Origin: Allomuricauda sp. TY007
GTDB taxonomy: Bacteria; Bacteroidota; Bacteroidia; Flavobacteriales; Flavobacteriaceae
Direction of reading: 5' to 3'
Length of the DNA stretch: 64,000 nucleotides
Assembly: GCF_010468565.1 (NCBI RefSeq)
Contig: NZ_WUEG01000004.1
Location: 255,925-319,924 of the forward strand
Shown here piece by piece: positions 16,454 through 26,233 of the stretch (position 1 is the stretch's first letter; the number at the start of each line of letters is the position of its first letter). A model generated the notes under the pieces. The model did not search any database and had not been told where the DNA came from. It was given only the letters and a program-made list of their open reading frames with translations. The position numbers were made by a program, and so were the translations under genes.

Positions 16454-18553
16454 ATGAAAAAAGTGCTTTTCTTCATAATAATTACAATCGCAACCCTAAG
16501 TTGCAAACAAAAACCTAAGGAAGTGACCCACGAACATACCAATGCACTCATCCATGAGACTAGCCCCTATCTTCTGCAACATGCCCACAATCCCGTAAAT
16601 TGGGAAGCATGGCACCCCGATGTGTTGGAACGGGCAAAAAAAGAGGATAAGCTATTGCTCATCAGTATTGGCTATGCCGCTTGTCATTGGTGCCATGTGA
16701 TGGAAAAGGAATGTTTTGAAGATGCGGAAGTGGCCGAGGTGATGAACAAAAACTTCATCAACATTAAAATTGACCGTGAGGAGCGTCCCGATGTGGACCA
16801 GATTTACATGGACGCCATCCAAATGATATCTGGGCAAGGTGGGTGGCCCCTAAACATAGTTGCGCTACCCGATGGAAGGCCTTTTTGGGGTGCTACGTAC
16901 GTGCCCAAGGACAATTGGATAAAATCGTTGGAGCAGCTCGCAGAACTTTATAAAAAAGATAAACCACGGGTAACCCAATACGCCACGGATTTGGCCAATG
17001 GTCTCCAAGCCATCAATTTGGTGGAAAACGATAAGGACAGTGACCTGTATTCTTTGGATCAACTGGAAGTGGCAATCCAAAATTGGACCCAATATTTTGA
17101 TACATTTTTAGGTGGCCACAAGCGCGCCCCCAAATTTATGATGCCCAACAACTGGGATTTTTTATTGCACTATGCCACCGCCATGGACAAACCTAAAATT
17201 ATGGAGTTCGTGGACACGACCCTGACCCGGATGGCCTACGGCGGTGTATACGATCATGTAGGGGGAGGGTTTTCCAGATACGCCGTGGATGTTAAATGGC
17301 ATGTGCCCCATTTTGAGAAAATGCTGTACGACAATGGTCAGTTGACAAGCCTTTATGCCAAGGCCTACGCCGTAACCAAAAACGAATTGTACAAAAACGC
17401 AGTGGAAGAAACCATCAACTTTGTTCAAGAAGAACTTTTGGATCGCAGTGGCGGTTTTTATTCCTCTTTGGATGCCGACAGTCTTGATAAAAACGGTGAA
17501 TTGATAGAAGGCGCCTATTATGTTTGGACCAAAGAAGAACTTACTCGTTTATTGGGAGATGACTTCGAGTTATTTCAAAAGTATTTCAACATTAATTCCT
17601 ATGGATACTGGGAAGAAGAAAACTATGTGCTCATTAGGGATAAAAATGATGAAGAAATAGCCGAAGAATTCAATATTTCCGTTTCCGAATTGAATGCTCA
17701 AATAAATGAGAATCTGGACACGCTTAAAAAGGAAAGAAACGAACGCTCCAAACCGCGTTTGGATGATAAAATCTTGACCTCTTGGAACGGTTTGATGTTA
17801 AAAGGGCTGGTTGATGCATACCGTTATTTAGGCAATGACGCCTATCTAAAACTTGCGCTAAAAAATGCCGAGTTTATTGAGCGTGAAATGATTAAAAGTG
17901 ATGGCTCGCTTTACCGTAACCATAAAGCCGGGAAAAGCACCATCAATGGTTTTTTAGAGGATTATGCCTCCGTAATCGACGCCTATTTTTCGCTATACGA
18001 GGTTACTTTTGATGAAAAGTGGCTCGATTTGGCAAAAAATCTTCTTGATCATTCCAAAAAACACTTTTTTGATGAAGCTTCCGGCATGTTCTTTTATACT
18101 TCGGATGAAGATCAATCTTTGATCAGAAGAACCATAGAGGTGGATGATAATGTAATTTCTTCCTCGAACTCCATCATGGCCATCAATCTGTATAAATTTC
18201 ACAAGCTTTATCCCAAAGAACCCTATGGAACCATGTCCGAGCAAATGTTGAAAAATGTTCAAAAGGATTTTGATCGCAGGGCACAAGGTTTTGCCAACTG
18301 GTTGCATTTGGTGCTATTTCAGAATCAAGATTTTTATGAAATCGCCATACTTGGCGAGGACTACAAAAGTTTAGGGCAACAAATTGGCAAGGAATATGTG
18401 CCCAACAGTATTTTGGCAGGTTCCAGAAAAGAGGGAAATTTGGAATTATTAAAAAACAGGGAAAACCCTAACAAAACCTTAGTCTATGTTTGTATAGAAG
18501 GGGCCTGTAAGCTCCCTGTAACAAAAGCGGAAGAGGCTTTAAAACAGCTGTAG
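16454..18553 (+). CDS. DUF255 thioredoxin-fold lipoprotein with six-hairpin glycosidase-like domain (YyaL/SPATA20 family)
   Basis: Lipoprotein of 699 residues. A short signal ends in a lipobox with Cys17 (TLSCKQ). The N-terminal thioredoxin-like DUF255 domain (about 25-190) carries SPYLLQHAHNPVNW and the CHWC pair Cys77/Cys80, then a long (alpha/alpha)6 domain follows (about 200-690) with the LDADS and NGLMLKGL motifs of the family. The molecular function of bacterial YyaL proteins is not established; a redox or carbohydrate-linked role has been suggested from the folds. The predicted periplasmic or outer-membrane location is inferred from the lipobox. It starts with ATG 20 bases after the terminator of the dodecin gene, so it should have its own promoter, which I cannot identify. 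Confidence 0.88.
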   Translation: MKKVLFFIIITIATLSCKQKPKEVTHEHTNALIHETSPYLLQHAHNPVNWEAWHPDVLERAKKEDKLLLISIGYAACHWCHVMEKECFEDAEVAEVMNKNFINIKIDREERPDVDQIYMDAIQMISGQGGWPLNIVALPDGRPFWGATYVPKDNWIKSLEQLAELYKKDKPRVTQYATDLANGLQAINLVENDKDSDLYSLDQLEVAIQNWTQYFDTFLGGHKRAPKFMMPNNWDFLLHYATAMDKPKIMEFVDTTLTRMAYGGVYDHVGGGFSRYAVDVKWHVPHFEKMLYDNGQLTSLYAKAYAVTKNELYKNAVEETINFVQEELLDRSGGFYSSLDADSLDKNGELIEGAYYVWTKEELTRLLGDDFELFQKYFNINSYGYWEEENYVLIRDKNDEEIAEEFNISVSELNAQINENLDTLKKERNERSKPRLDDKILTSWNGLMLKGLVDAYRYLGNDAYLKLALKNAEFIEREMIKSDGSLYRNHKAGKSTINGFLEDYASVIDAYFSLYEVTFDEKWLDLAKNLLDHSKKHFFDEASGMFFYTSDEDQSLIRRTIEVDDNVISSSNSIMAINLYKFHKLYPKEPYGTMSEQMLKNVQKDFDRRAQGFANWLHLVLFQNQDFYEIAILGEDYKSLGQQIGKEYVPNSILAGSRKEGNLELLKNRENPNKTLVYVCIEGACKLPVTKAEEALKQL

Positions 18554-18636
18554 GCAACATTAACATTTGTTTAAAAACCTTTTCTTTTATTTCAGTTGAA
18601 TATTAACTACGTTGCCATTTAAACTAAAAAACCATT

Positions 18637-19464
18637 ATGGAAGAACTAGAAAATTATCAAACATACATTGATCAGGCCATGGATTGGGCTGTAGGCATTT
18701 TACCAAGTCTTATAACAGCTATCATCACATTTTTTATAGGTCTTTGGGTCATCAAATTTTTCAATCGAATGGTCCGTCGCTTTTTTGCAAAAAAGGATTA
18801 TGATGAAACCTTGGAATCTTTCTTACAGAGTTTTATCAGTATTACCCTAAAAGCATTACTGTTTGTTTTGGTGATTACGCAATTGGGTGTTAAGACCTCT
18901 TCCTTGGTCGCCATTGTGGGTGCCGCAGGCCTTGCTGTTGGTTTGGCATTACAGGGGTCTTTGGCCAATTTTGCCGGCGGGGTACTTATCCTCATTTTTA
19001 AACCTTTTAAGGTAGGGGATTGGATTTCTGCACAAGGTGTGGATGGCACTGTAAAGGAAATTTCCATTTTCAACACTAAGTTGAGCACTTTTGGCAACCA
19101 AATTGCCATTATCCCTAACGGACAACTGTCCAATGGGAACATTGTGAACTACAATATGGAAGATACCCGAAGGGATAAAATAGATGTGGGTATCGGTTAC
19201 GGGTCCAACATCAAGGAAGCCAAAGAAATCTTGTTACAGATTTGCGCGGATAATCCCAACATCAATACCGAGCCAGCACCGGAAGTCTACGTTGGCGCAT
19301 TGGCAGACAGTTCGGTAAACCTAACGTTACGCTTTTGGGCCAATAATGATGTGTTTTGGCCAGCACATTTTTATGTAATGGAACAAACAAAATTACGCTT
19401 TGATGCTGCTGGAATCGAAATTCCATTCCCACAAAGGGTTATGCACAAAGCATTGGAAGATTAA
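18637..19464 (+). CDS. Small-conductance mechanosensitive ion channel (MscS family)
   Basis: Inner-membrane channel of 275 residues, near the E. coli MscS length. Three transmembrane helices occur at about 17-40, 62-85 and 90-120; the pore-lining helix has the Gly/Ala-rich packing pattern AAGLAVGLALQGSLANFAGG, followed by FKVGDWI of the beta domain and the IPNGQLSNGNIVNY segment. It relieves turgor on osmotic downshock. The gene stands alone on the plus strand. Its stop codon TAA (19462-19464) overlaps the stop of the convergent tsaB gene by two bases. Confidence 0.94.
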   Translation: MEELENYQTYIDQAMDWAVGILPSLITAIITFFIGLWVIKFFNRMVRRFFAKKDYDETLESFLQSFISITLKALLFVLVITQLGVKTSSLVAIVGAAGLAVGLALQGSLANFAGGVLILIFKPFKVGDWISAQGVDGTVKEISIFNTKLSTFGNQIAIIPNGQLSNGNIVNYNMEDTRRDKIDVGIGYGSNIKEAKEILLQICADNPNINTEPAPEVYVGALADSSVNLTLRFWANNDVFWPAHFYVMEQTKLRFDAAGIEIPFPQRVMHKALED

Positions 19465-20141
19465 TTTTTTTTCTTTTTCTGCTGAAGGACAAAGTCTTTG
19501 AGGTAGTAAGGTTCAAAATAGGCCACATCCTCAAATTGTTTGGAAATATATTTATGGAAGGCAATTGAAGCCATTTCCTTAGCAGAAGGAACTACAGATT
19601 CATTAAAAATAAAATTGGGGTGTTGCAAAACACCCCTACATTTTTCTGCTCCACTACCCACCACATATACTTTGGTATTGGAAACATAATCAGCAAAAGA
19701 TTCCTCATTGACAATCTCTGCACGGGTCTCTCGTACTTCTTTATAATCAGAACCATAGACACAGGAATAGACTTCCATGCGCCTGGCATCCAGCACAGGA
19801 ATCACCAATTCCCCCGGTTTTAAATCCACTTGATGGGCCATACTTTGTAAAGTAGGTACGGAAATCAAAGGTAAGTCCAAGGAAAAACAGAGCCCTTTGG
19901 CCGCGGACACCCCTATCCGGAGACCTGTGTACGAACCGGGTCCTTTACTTATAGAAATGGCATCCAGGTCCAAAAATGACAAAGAAGCCTCTTTCAAGGC
20001 TTCTTTTATAAATACATGCAATTGTTCCGAATGCGAATAGCTTGTGGCATTGTTCTCTTTTAGGACTAGGATGTCGTCATCCTTAGATATGCTTACGGAG
20101 CAATTGGTGGTCGCAGTTTCTAAATGTAGTAGTATAGCCAT
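19461..20141 (-). CDS. tsaB: tRNA threonylcarbamoyladenosine biosynthesis protein TsaB
   Basis: Protein of 226 residues in the ASKHA fold. It partners TsaD (and TsaE) in adding threonylcarbamoyl to A37 of ANN-decoding tRNAs. The N-terminal phosphate loop LHLETATTNCSVSI and the helix sequence ISKGPGSYTGLRIGVSAAKG are clear family signatures. The ATG at 20139-20141 is preferred over the GTG nine bases upstream. It follows the TolC-family gene by 16 bases on the same strand, so it is likely the distal gene of the export operon, though the functions are unrelated. The C terminus ends in a Lys-rich tail. Confidence 0.93.
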   Translation of the reverse strand: MAILLHLETATTNCSVSISKDDDILVLKENNATSYSHSEQLHVFIKEALKEASLSFLDLDAISISKGPGSYTGLRIGVSAAKGLCFSLDLPLISVPTLQSMAHQVDLKPGELVIPVLDARRMEVYSCVYGSDYKEVRETRAEIVNEESFADYVSNTKVYVVGSGAEKCRGVLQHPNFIFNESVVPSAKEMASIAFHKYISKQFEDVAYFEPYYLKDFVLQQKKKKN

Positions 20142-20157
20142 AGCGGCCACAAAGATA

Positions 20158-21507
20158 CTAGTTTAATGCAATGGGCAACCCGAAGTAGAACTCCAATATT
20201 TTCAACCGGAAGATATAATCGTACTTGGTGCGGATCACATCGGCTTGGGCATTTTCCACTCTGGACTGTGCCTGGCTAAAGTCAAAAGCGTTCATTAATC
20301 CAACATCAAAACGCTCTTTGGCATATTCGTAGGCCAAACGTCTGGCTTCCAAAGTTTTTTCCGCTGCGATATAAGCCTTTTCAAACGTACTTACATCCAC
20401 ATAGGCCTGTTGGATAGTGTTTTCCAAGTCCAGCTTATCCTGTTTAAATTGCAATTTTGCTTTTTCCAGACTGATCTTAGATCGCATCACGTTGTTACGA
20501 GTGCTCCATCCGTTAAATATGGGTATGTTCAATTGTGCCCCGTAACTTATACCATCAAAAATCCATAACTGGTCCGTTAGGTTCGGCGTGTAGGGAATTC
20601 CATCACCGTCAGGTATTTGGGTCACATCGGAATATCTTGTACCGTACTGGAAAAATGCAGACAAGGTCGGCAAATAAGCACCTTTGGCAATCTTAAGGTC
20701 CTGTTCGGCCAAATCCACATTGGATTCGGAGAATTTGATATCGTTTCTAAAACCCAAGGCCTTATCAAAAATTACCTTTGGAGAGTTTTTAAGGATATCC
20801 GAAGGCGGAATTTCGAACTCCTCTTCTGCAATATCAAAGTTTTCGTAATCGGTTATCTGTAGCAATTGTGCCAAATTAACACGAGCGATCAAAACATTGC
20901 TTTCACCGTTCACGATCTGCTGTTCTTGATTGGCAGCGGTTGCCTCAATCTCCAAAAGATCCCCCCTTGGCACAACTCCGGATTCCACCAACTCCTTGGT
21001 TCTTTTCAGATCTTGTTCCGTAACGGCGTATTGCGCCTTAAAGGTTTTTAATTGCTCCTTGTTGGATAGTACCTGTAAATAGGCATTGGCCACATTTAAA
21101 CGAATATCGTCCTTTAAATTATCCAAACGATATTGGTTGGCAATGGCATTCATTTTTGCCCTGTTCAATTGGTGCATGTTCCTCAAGCCATCAAAAAGGG
21201 TTACATTGGAGCTAACACCAATGTTCATGTTATTTGCCGTGCTGTTTGTAGGCAGGTTGTTTGTTGGGTTAATGGAGAAACCTGTATTGCTCGATACCGA
21301 TACTGATCCATTTAAGCTAGGAAGCATATTTCCTATGGCATCGGACTTATCTATTTTAGCGTTTTCCAGATCTAGTTCAAATTGTTCTACGGTCAAATTG
21401 TTCTCCACCGCGTATTCCACACATTCCTGTAGCGTCCATTGACGTACTTGGGCACTGGTCAAGGTAACGGCGAACAATAATAGTAGTAACGTTATGCTAT
21501 TTTTCAT
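20158..21507 (-). CDS. TolC-family outer-membrane efflux protein
   Basis: Outer-membrane channel-tunnel of 449 residues. The signal peptide (MKNSITLLLLLF to LTSAQ) is followed by WTLQECVEYAVENN, the standard opening of TolC-family proteins, and two long coiled-coil halves with the repeated OEP domain (e.g. NVANAYLQVLSNKEQL and ENTIQQAYVDVSTFEKA). The start is the ATG at 21505-21507; upstream in-frame codons would push the signal sequence inward. It is the outer-membrane component of the tripartite exporter formed with the adaptor and ABC proteins encoded just upstream, 42 bases away. Confidence 0.93.
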   Translation of the reverse strand: MKNSITLLLLLFAVTLTSAQVRQWTLQECVEYAVENNLTVEQFELDLENAKIDKSDAIGNMLPSLNGSVSVSSNTGFSINPTNNLPTNSTANNMNIGVSSNVTLFDGLRNMHQLNRAKMNAIANQYRLDNLKDDIRLNVANAYLQVLSNKEQLKTFKAQYAVTEQDLKRTKELVESGVVPRGDLLEIEATAANQEQQIVNGESNVLIARVNLAQLLQITDYENFDIAEEEFEIPPSDILKNSPKVIFDKALGFRNDIKFSESNVDLAEQDLKIAKGAYLPTLSAFFQYGTRYSDVTQIPDGDGIPYTPNLTDQLWIFDGISYGAQLNIPIFNGWSTRNNVMRSKISLEKAKLQFKQDKLDLENTIQQAYVDVSTFEKAYIAAEKTLEARRLAYEYAKERFDVGLMNAFDFSQAQSRVENAQADVIRTKYDYIFRLKILEFYFGLPIALN

Positions 21508-21549
21508 TCGTTTTTTGATTTTGGTTTGTAAAATGATGGTCAGCATGGA

Positions 21550-22668
21550 TTAATCCTCTTCAGATTTCTTCTCGAGCTTGTTCCAAACTTTGATCTTATC
21601 ATCTTCGTCAATGCCTGAAACAATTTCTACGTCTATACCATCACTGACACCCAACTCAAGATCTTTGCGTTCGAATTCGTTTTCGCCTGTCTGTACTTCC
21701 ACGTATGGTTTTTCGGTCTCCTTATCAAACTGAAGCAAAGCTTCTTTTATGGCCAACACATCCTTTTTCTCTTCCAAAACAATGGAGGCATTTGCACTGT
21801 ACCCGGCCCGCACATACGAGGTGCTATCGCTTTCTTTGACATCCAAATCACCTTCGATCTTAAACTGAACAGCACCTTCTTCTTCCACCCCTTTAGGTGC
21901 AATGAATTTTAATTTGGCATCGAATTTTTGCTCCTCCAAGGCTCCAAGGCTTATTTCCAATGGCATTCCCACACTTAACTTTCCAACCTCGGCCTCGTCC
22001 ACTTCACCTTCAAAAATCATTTTGGACATATCGGCGATGGTGGCTATGGTGGTCCCTTCGTTAAAGTTGTTGCTTTGGATTACCTGATCTCCTTCTTTTA
22101 CAGGAATCTCAAGAATAGTTCCGGAAACAGTGGCTCTAATGTTAGTGTTGGCACTAGCTGAACCTCCGGCAGAACCTTTTCTGATAATCTGATAATCGGC
22201 CTGGGCATTTTTTAATTCTTGCAAAGCCTGGTCATAGGTCAACTTTAAGTTGTTAAAGTCCTGACTGGAGATAACACCTTTATCAAACAGCGTTTTGTTT
22301 CTATCGTACTCTATTTTGGCATTGTTAAGGGCCAATTCCGCATTACGGACCCTTCCTGCGGCTTGGTTCACGGATTGCTCATTGGGAACCACTTTTATTA
22401 CTGCGATAAGGTCACCGGACTTTACCTTGGCTCCTTCTTCCAATAGGATTTTATCTATAATCCCGGAAATTTGAGGTTTGATGTTGATCTCATCCTCAGG
22501 TATTACCTTTCCGGTAACGATTACTTTATTTACAATGTCCTTTCGTTCTGCTGTTTCGGTTTTATACAGCTCTACAGGAGTACTGTTCTGCTTTAAAAAG
22601 TAGACAACGGCGGCCAAAATACCAATGACCACTACCCCTATCAATCCGTATTTTACATACTTGTTCAT
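21550..22668 (-). CDS. MacA-like periplasmic adaptor (membrane fusion protein)
   Basis: A 372-residue HlyD/MacA-type adaptor. One N-terminal membrane anchor (about 7-25) precedes a biotinyl-lipoyl-like domain split by a coiled-coil hairpin (about 85-150, VNQAAGRVRNAELALNNAK), a beta-barrel domain and a membrane-proximal domain. It bridges the ABC permeases in the inner membrane to the TolC-family channel. It sits 38 bases downstream of the second permease gene and 42 upstream of the TolC gene. The substrate is not evident: MacAB relatives export macrolides, peptides or haem-related compounds. Confidence 0.9.
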   Translation of the reverse strand: MNKYVKYGLIGVVVIGILAAVVYFLKQNSTPVELYKTETAERKDIVNKVIVTGKVIPEDEINIKPQISGIIDKILLEEGAKVKSGDLIAVIKVVPNEQSVNQAAGRVRNAELALNNAKIEYDRNKTLFDKGVISSQDFNNLKLTYDQALQELKNAQADYQIIRKGSAGGSASANTNIRATVSGTILEIPVKEGDQVIQSNNFNEGTTIATIADMSKMIFEGEVDEAEVGKLSVGMPLEISLGALEEQKFDAKLKFIAPKGVEEEGAVQFKIEGDLDVKESDSTSYVRAGYSANASIVLEEKKDVLAIKEALLQFDKETEKPYVEVQTGENEFERKDLELGVSDGIDVEIVSGIDEDDKIKVWNKLEKKSEED

Positions 22669-22706
22669 TCTTGCTTATTTGATTCGTTATTTAATTGTAT
22701 TGATGA

Positions 22707-23963
22707 TTATTCTTCTCTTAGTGCGTCTATGGGCTTAATTTTTACGGCCCGGTTGGCTGGCAATAGGCCTATGAGCACACTTAGCCCTACCATTAAAATG
22801 AATGATACGATAAACTGTGGAATGCTTATCATGGGCTGCACGAAAGGGAAGTTCTCCCCGCTGCCAAACATGGCATCCAAAATGGATAATATTCCCACTG
22901 CGACCGCAAATCCTACCAAACCTGCAAATGCTGTTAAAACGATGGCTTCCACAACAATTTGACGTTTTACGATGACCGGGGTTGCGCCCAAGGCCCTACG
23001 CACTCCTATCTCTTGTGTACGCTCCTTTACCGTAATCAATAGTATATTACTAATGGCTATCACGCCCGCCAGTAATGTGAAGATTCCCACAAAAAAGGAA
23101 AACCCTTTTAGAACCGTTGTAAATGCTGTGATGTTATTGAATATTTCCGACATATCGAAGCTTCCTATGGCACGCTCGTCATCTGGGTGGATATCGTACT
23201 TGGCCTTTAAAATGCTCTTAATCTGACTTTCTACAAAGGGCACTGGTGTATTCTCTTCGACCGCTATGGCCATCCATCCCATCCTATCGCCAGAATTAAA
23301 GGCTTTTTGAAAAGTGGTAAAGGGTATAAATACTGCATTTTCTCCATCAATATTAATGTTGTTGTTGGGCTTGTAAATTCCCACCACACTAAAATATACG
23401 CCGTTGATACGGATATCCTCGCCTATGGCCTTATCCCCTTTATCAAAAAGGAGTTTATAGGTCTCCTCCCCAATAACACATACTTTTTTGGAATGTTCAA
23501 TATCGGTCTGGTTCAAGAACCTGCCTTCCACCAGTTTCTTTTTGGTGATGTTGTCTATTTCCGGAAAGTCCCCGTACACTGCAGAACCACTTGTCTGTCC
23601 ATTTCTGTAAACGGTTACGGTTCCCCTGTGATTGGCCAGCTCAATTCGTGGTGCCAGGACCTCAATCTCCGGAATCTGTCTTTTTAAGATGTCCGCATCT
23701 TCGAGCTTGTAACGGATTCTTCGCCCACGTTCAAAACCTTTGTAGGGTTCGGAGGTTGATTGTCCCCAAACAAACAAGCTGTTCGAGGCTGTTCCTGCAA
23801 AAATTTTATTGAAACCATTGCTCATTCCATTGGCAGACCCCAATAACAGCACCAATATGATCATGGCGAAAATTACGCCCAACATAGTTAGGAAGGTCCT
23901 GAACATATTCTTGCTCAGCGTATGAAAAATTTCTATCCACAAATCCTTATCAAATAACCACAT
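22707..23963 (-). CDS. MacB-like ABC transporter permease (second)
   Basis: A 418-residue permease of the MacB/FtsX class: one N-terminal helix (about 20-42), a large periplasmic MacB_PCD domain (to about 280) and three C-terminal helices forming the FtsX domain, with ISNILLITVKERTQEIGVRRALGATP as the coupling sequence region. It is paralogous to the permease encoded two bases upstream, with the same start pattern (F(D)KDLWIEIFHTL versus FDRDVWQEIFNTI). The pair probably forms a heterodimer driven by the separate ATPase gene. E. coli MacB fuses both parts in one chain; here they are split, as is common in Bacteroidota. Confidence 0.92.
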   Translation of the reverse strand: MWLFDKDLWIEIFHTLSKNMFRTFLTMLGVIFAMIILVLLLGSANGMSNGFNKIFAGTASNSLFVWGQSTSEPYKGFERGRRIRYKLEDADILKRQIPEIEVLAPRIELANHRGTVTVYRNGQTSGSAVYGDFPEIDNITKKKLVEGRFLNQTDIEHSKKVCVIGEETYKLLFDKGDKAIGEDIRINGVYFSVVGIYKPNNNINIDGENAVFIPFTTFQKAFNSGDRMGWMAIAVEENTPVPFVESQIKSILKAKYDIHPDDERAIGSFDMSEIFNNITAFTTVLKGFSFFVGIFTLLAGVIAISNILLITVKERTQEIGVRRALGATPVIVKRQIVVEAIVLTAFAGLVGFAVAVGILSILDAMFGSGENFPFVQPMISIPQFIVSFILMVGLSVLIGLLPANRAVKIKPIDALREE

Positions 23964-23965
23964 AA

Positions 23966-25195
23966 CTATATATCACTTAGTGCAACAATGGGTTTAACAT
24001 TTGCAGCTTTCATGGCCGGTAATAGCCCTGCCAATACTCCTGCAATTATCAAAATAATTGTGGCCGTAACCACGGTGGAAAGATTTACAGAGGGGTTGCT
24101 AAAGGCAGGTGTTTCTATCATGGGGCCTACCGCTGCCAAAATCATCCAAGCAAACAACAATCCCACAAAACCAGAAATGGCGGTAATAAAAACGGATTCC
24201 AACAATACCAAGTTTATTATTTGACGTGGTCTTGCCCCAAGTGCTTTCCGCACCCCGATTTCTTTTGTTCTTTCCTTGATCGTAAATACCATAATATTTC
24301 CGATACCAACGATTCCTGCAACGAGGATCAAAAAACCAACTCCGATACCGATTCCTTTTAAAACCGATGTAAAACTGCTGATATTTTCAAAGGCTTCTGC
24401 ATAGTTCCATACATTAAGGCCAGCTTGATCGTCCGGAGCAATTTTATGACGTCTTTTCATCAACATTTCCAATCTTTCGGAAAATGCCAATGCCTCTGTC
24501 AAATCATAATTGGGATTATAGGTCAAAGCAATACTGGCAATTTCGTTGGTGTTGCCATAAATGCGTTGATAGGTACTCACTGGCGCATAAATTCTTCTTT
24601 CCGCATTGTCATCGCCATCATCGGTAAAAATCCCGATTACCCTAAAGGGTAAACCATTGAACTCTATAAACTTTCCAAGAGGGTCTTCTTTTTTGAACAG
24701 ATCTTCGGCCACTTTTCTGCCGATTACAGCTACTTTGGCCTTATTGACAATATCTGCCTCATTAATATACCTACCGGCAACTACCAAGGTTTTTTCTATG
24801 GCCTGATGATCGGGATGGGTTGCCTGCACGGAATATGAGCCTGTTTCGTCTTTATACCTTGCCGCTGCGTTGGCATAATATCGGGCACTTATGTATTCAA
24901 TATCTTTAGAAAAGCTCTGCTTGATATATTCTAAATCATCATTTTTTAATTGAATACGTCTGCCAGCTTCAAAACCACCATACGCTTTGGATGTAGTTCC
25001 TGGGCGAACAAAGATAGAGTTGGTGGCATCATCGTTGAACTGACCAACAAAACCATTCTGCATACCGTTTACCGAAGCGAGCAACATTACCAAAATAAAG
25101 ATGGCCCACCCCACGGAGAAACCTGTCAAAAAAGTTCTCAGCTTATTGGTTTTGATCGTATTGAATATTTCCTGCCAAACGTCTCGATCAAACAT
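23966..25195 (-). CDS. MacB-like ABC transporter permease (first)
   Basis: A 409-residue MacB/FtsX-class permease with an N-terminal helix (about 20-42), a periplasmic core domain and three C-terminal helices. The coupling helix region reads GNIMVFTIKERTKEIGVRKALGA. Its start codon overlaps the end of the ATPase gene by eight bases, indicating translational coupling, and it ends two bases before the start of its paralogue. The two permeases are diverged over the periplasmic domain, consistent with distinct contacts to the adaptor or substrate. Confidence 0.92.
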   Translation of the reverse strand: MFDRDVWQEIFNTIKTNKLRTFLTGFSVGWAIFILVMLLASVNGMQNGFVGQFNDDATNSIFVRPGTTSKAYGGFEAGRRIQLKNDDLEYIKQSFSKDIEYISARYYANAAARYKDETGSYSVQATHPDHQAIEKTLVVAGRYINEADIVNKAKVAVIGRKVAEDLFKKEDPLGKFIEFNGLPFRVIGIFTDDGDDNAERRIYAPVSTYQRIYGNTNEIASIALTYNPNYDLTEALAFSERLEMLMKRRHKIAPDDQAGLNVWNYAEAFENISSFTSVLKGIGIGVGFLILVAGIVGIGNIMVFTIKERTKEIGVRKALGARPRQIINLVLLESVFITAISGFVGLLFAWMILAAVGPMIETPAFSNPSVNLSTVVTATIILIIAGVLAGLLPAMKAANVKPIVALSDI

Positions 25196-25889
25196 ACTGT
25201 TCTGCTCTTACTTGTTCAATTTTCTTGTCTTCCACAATAACACCATCCTTAAGGTGTACTATACGTTTGCACATGTGGGCTATATCTTCCTCGTGGGTAA
25301 CCACTAATATGGTATTGCCGTCATCGTTGATTTTTTGGATAAGGTCCATGACCTCATAAGAAGTTGTACTGTCCAAGGCACCCGTTGGCTCATCCGCCAA
25401 AAGCACTTTGGGTTCTGCAGCCATGGCTCGCGCAATGGCCACCCTTTGCTTTTGACCTCCGGAAAGTTCACTGGGCAAGTGGTCCGCCCATGGTTTTAAG
25501 CCAACTCGCTCCAAATACTTCATGGCCTTTTCTTGGCGCTCCTTTCTGGGCACTTTTTGATAATAGAGCGGAAGGGCCACATTCTCCAAGGCACTTTTAT
25601 AATTGATCAAGTTGAAGGATTGAAAGATGAATCCCAAGAATTTGTTCCTATATTGGGCAGCCTTGGTTTCGCTCAGGTTTTTGATCGGCACACCATCCAA
25701 GGTATACTCACCGGAATCCGCGCCGTCCAACATTCCCAAAATGTTCAACAATGTGGATTTTCCAGATCCGGAAGATCCCATAATGGCCACAAGCTCCCCT
25801 TCTTCTACTTTAAAATTTATTCCCTTTAAAACATGAAGGGAGTTGCTCCCCATTTTATAGGATTTATGAAGATCTTTGATTTCTATCAT
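25188..25889 (-). CDS. ABC transporter ATP-binding protein (MacB/LolD class)
   Basis: Cytoplasmic ATPase of 233 residues. Walker A GSSGSGKS lies at 38-45, the Q-loop near FIFQSFN (88-93), the LSGGQKQR signature at about 142-149, Walker B VLLADEP at 162-168 and the H-loop in VVTHEE. This is the first gene of a six-gene minus-strand run: ATPase, two permeases, adaptor, TolC channel, tsaB. It would power the mechanotransmission cycle of the tripartite exporter. ATG at 25889 follows a 343-base gene-free region that must carry its promoter, but I could not identify a convincing one. Confidence 0.95.
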   Translation of the reverse strand: MIEIKDLHKSYKMGSNSLHVLKGINFKVEEGELVAIMGSSGSGKSTLLNILGMLDGADSGEYTLDGVPIKNLSETKAAQYRNKFLGFIFQSFNLINYKSALENVALPLYYQKVPRKERQEKAMKYLERVGLKPWADHLPSELSGGQKQRVAIARAMAAEPKVLLADEPTGALDSTTSYEVMDLIQKINDDGNTILVVTHEEDIAHMCKRIVHLKDGVIVEDKKIEQVRAEQYV

Positions 25890-26233
25890 GATTGATGATG
25901 TTAGCTATCTTACGTTTACCTCTGCAAGTAAGACAGTAAAGTTGTTAAATTGTTACAAGATTTTTTACTTTTTTTTCCTAACGACGGATTTAATCATATG
26001 TTCCTTGGCAAAACCCAGGTAGGATTACCCAAATAAAGATACCCGTGGCAACAGAAAGTCCGGTTAAAAAAATGTTGCTGACCCTTTATTATGGTGTCAA
26101 ATATTTTTGCCACTGTTCCAGGTCGAACAAGGCCGGTTATTTTGATTAATGAGTCACGCAAGCGTCTATCAATAAGACAATCAAACTTACTAAATATACA
26201 GGTGTAAGGTAAAACTTGTGCAGAAAAGCTATT
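25890..26233. other. Gene-free region of 344 bases upstream of the export operon
   Basis: No gene, RNA or insertion sequence is recognised here. On the minus strand one frame stays open for about 70 codons (roughly 26210 down to 25999) but has no start codon, no similarity I recognise and an implausible composition, so I do not call it. The promoter of the export operon probably lies in the AT-rich part at 25895-25985; no TAnnTTTG match with a spaced -33 element was found. No riboswitch or terminator-like hairpin stands out. Confidence 0.5.

Noticed and set aside
25999..26210. Minus-strand open frame of about 70 codons in the gene-free region
   Set aside because: It has no start codon and no recognisable sequence; listed only as an observation.
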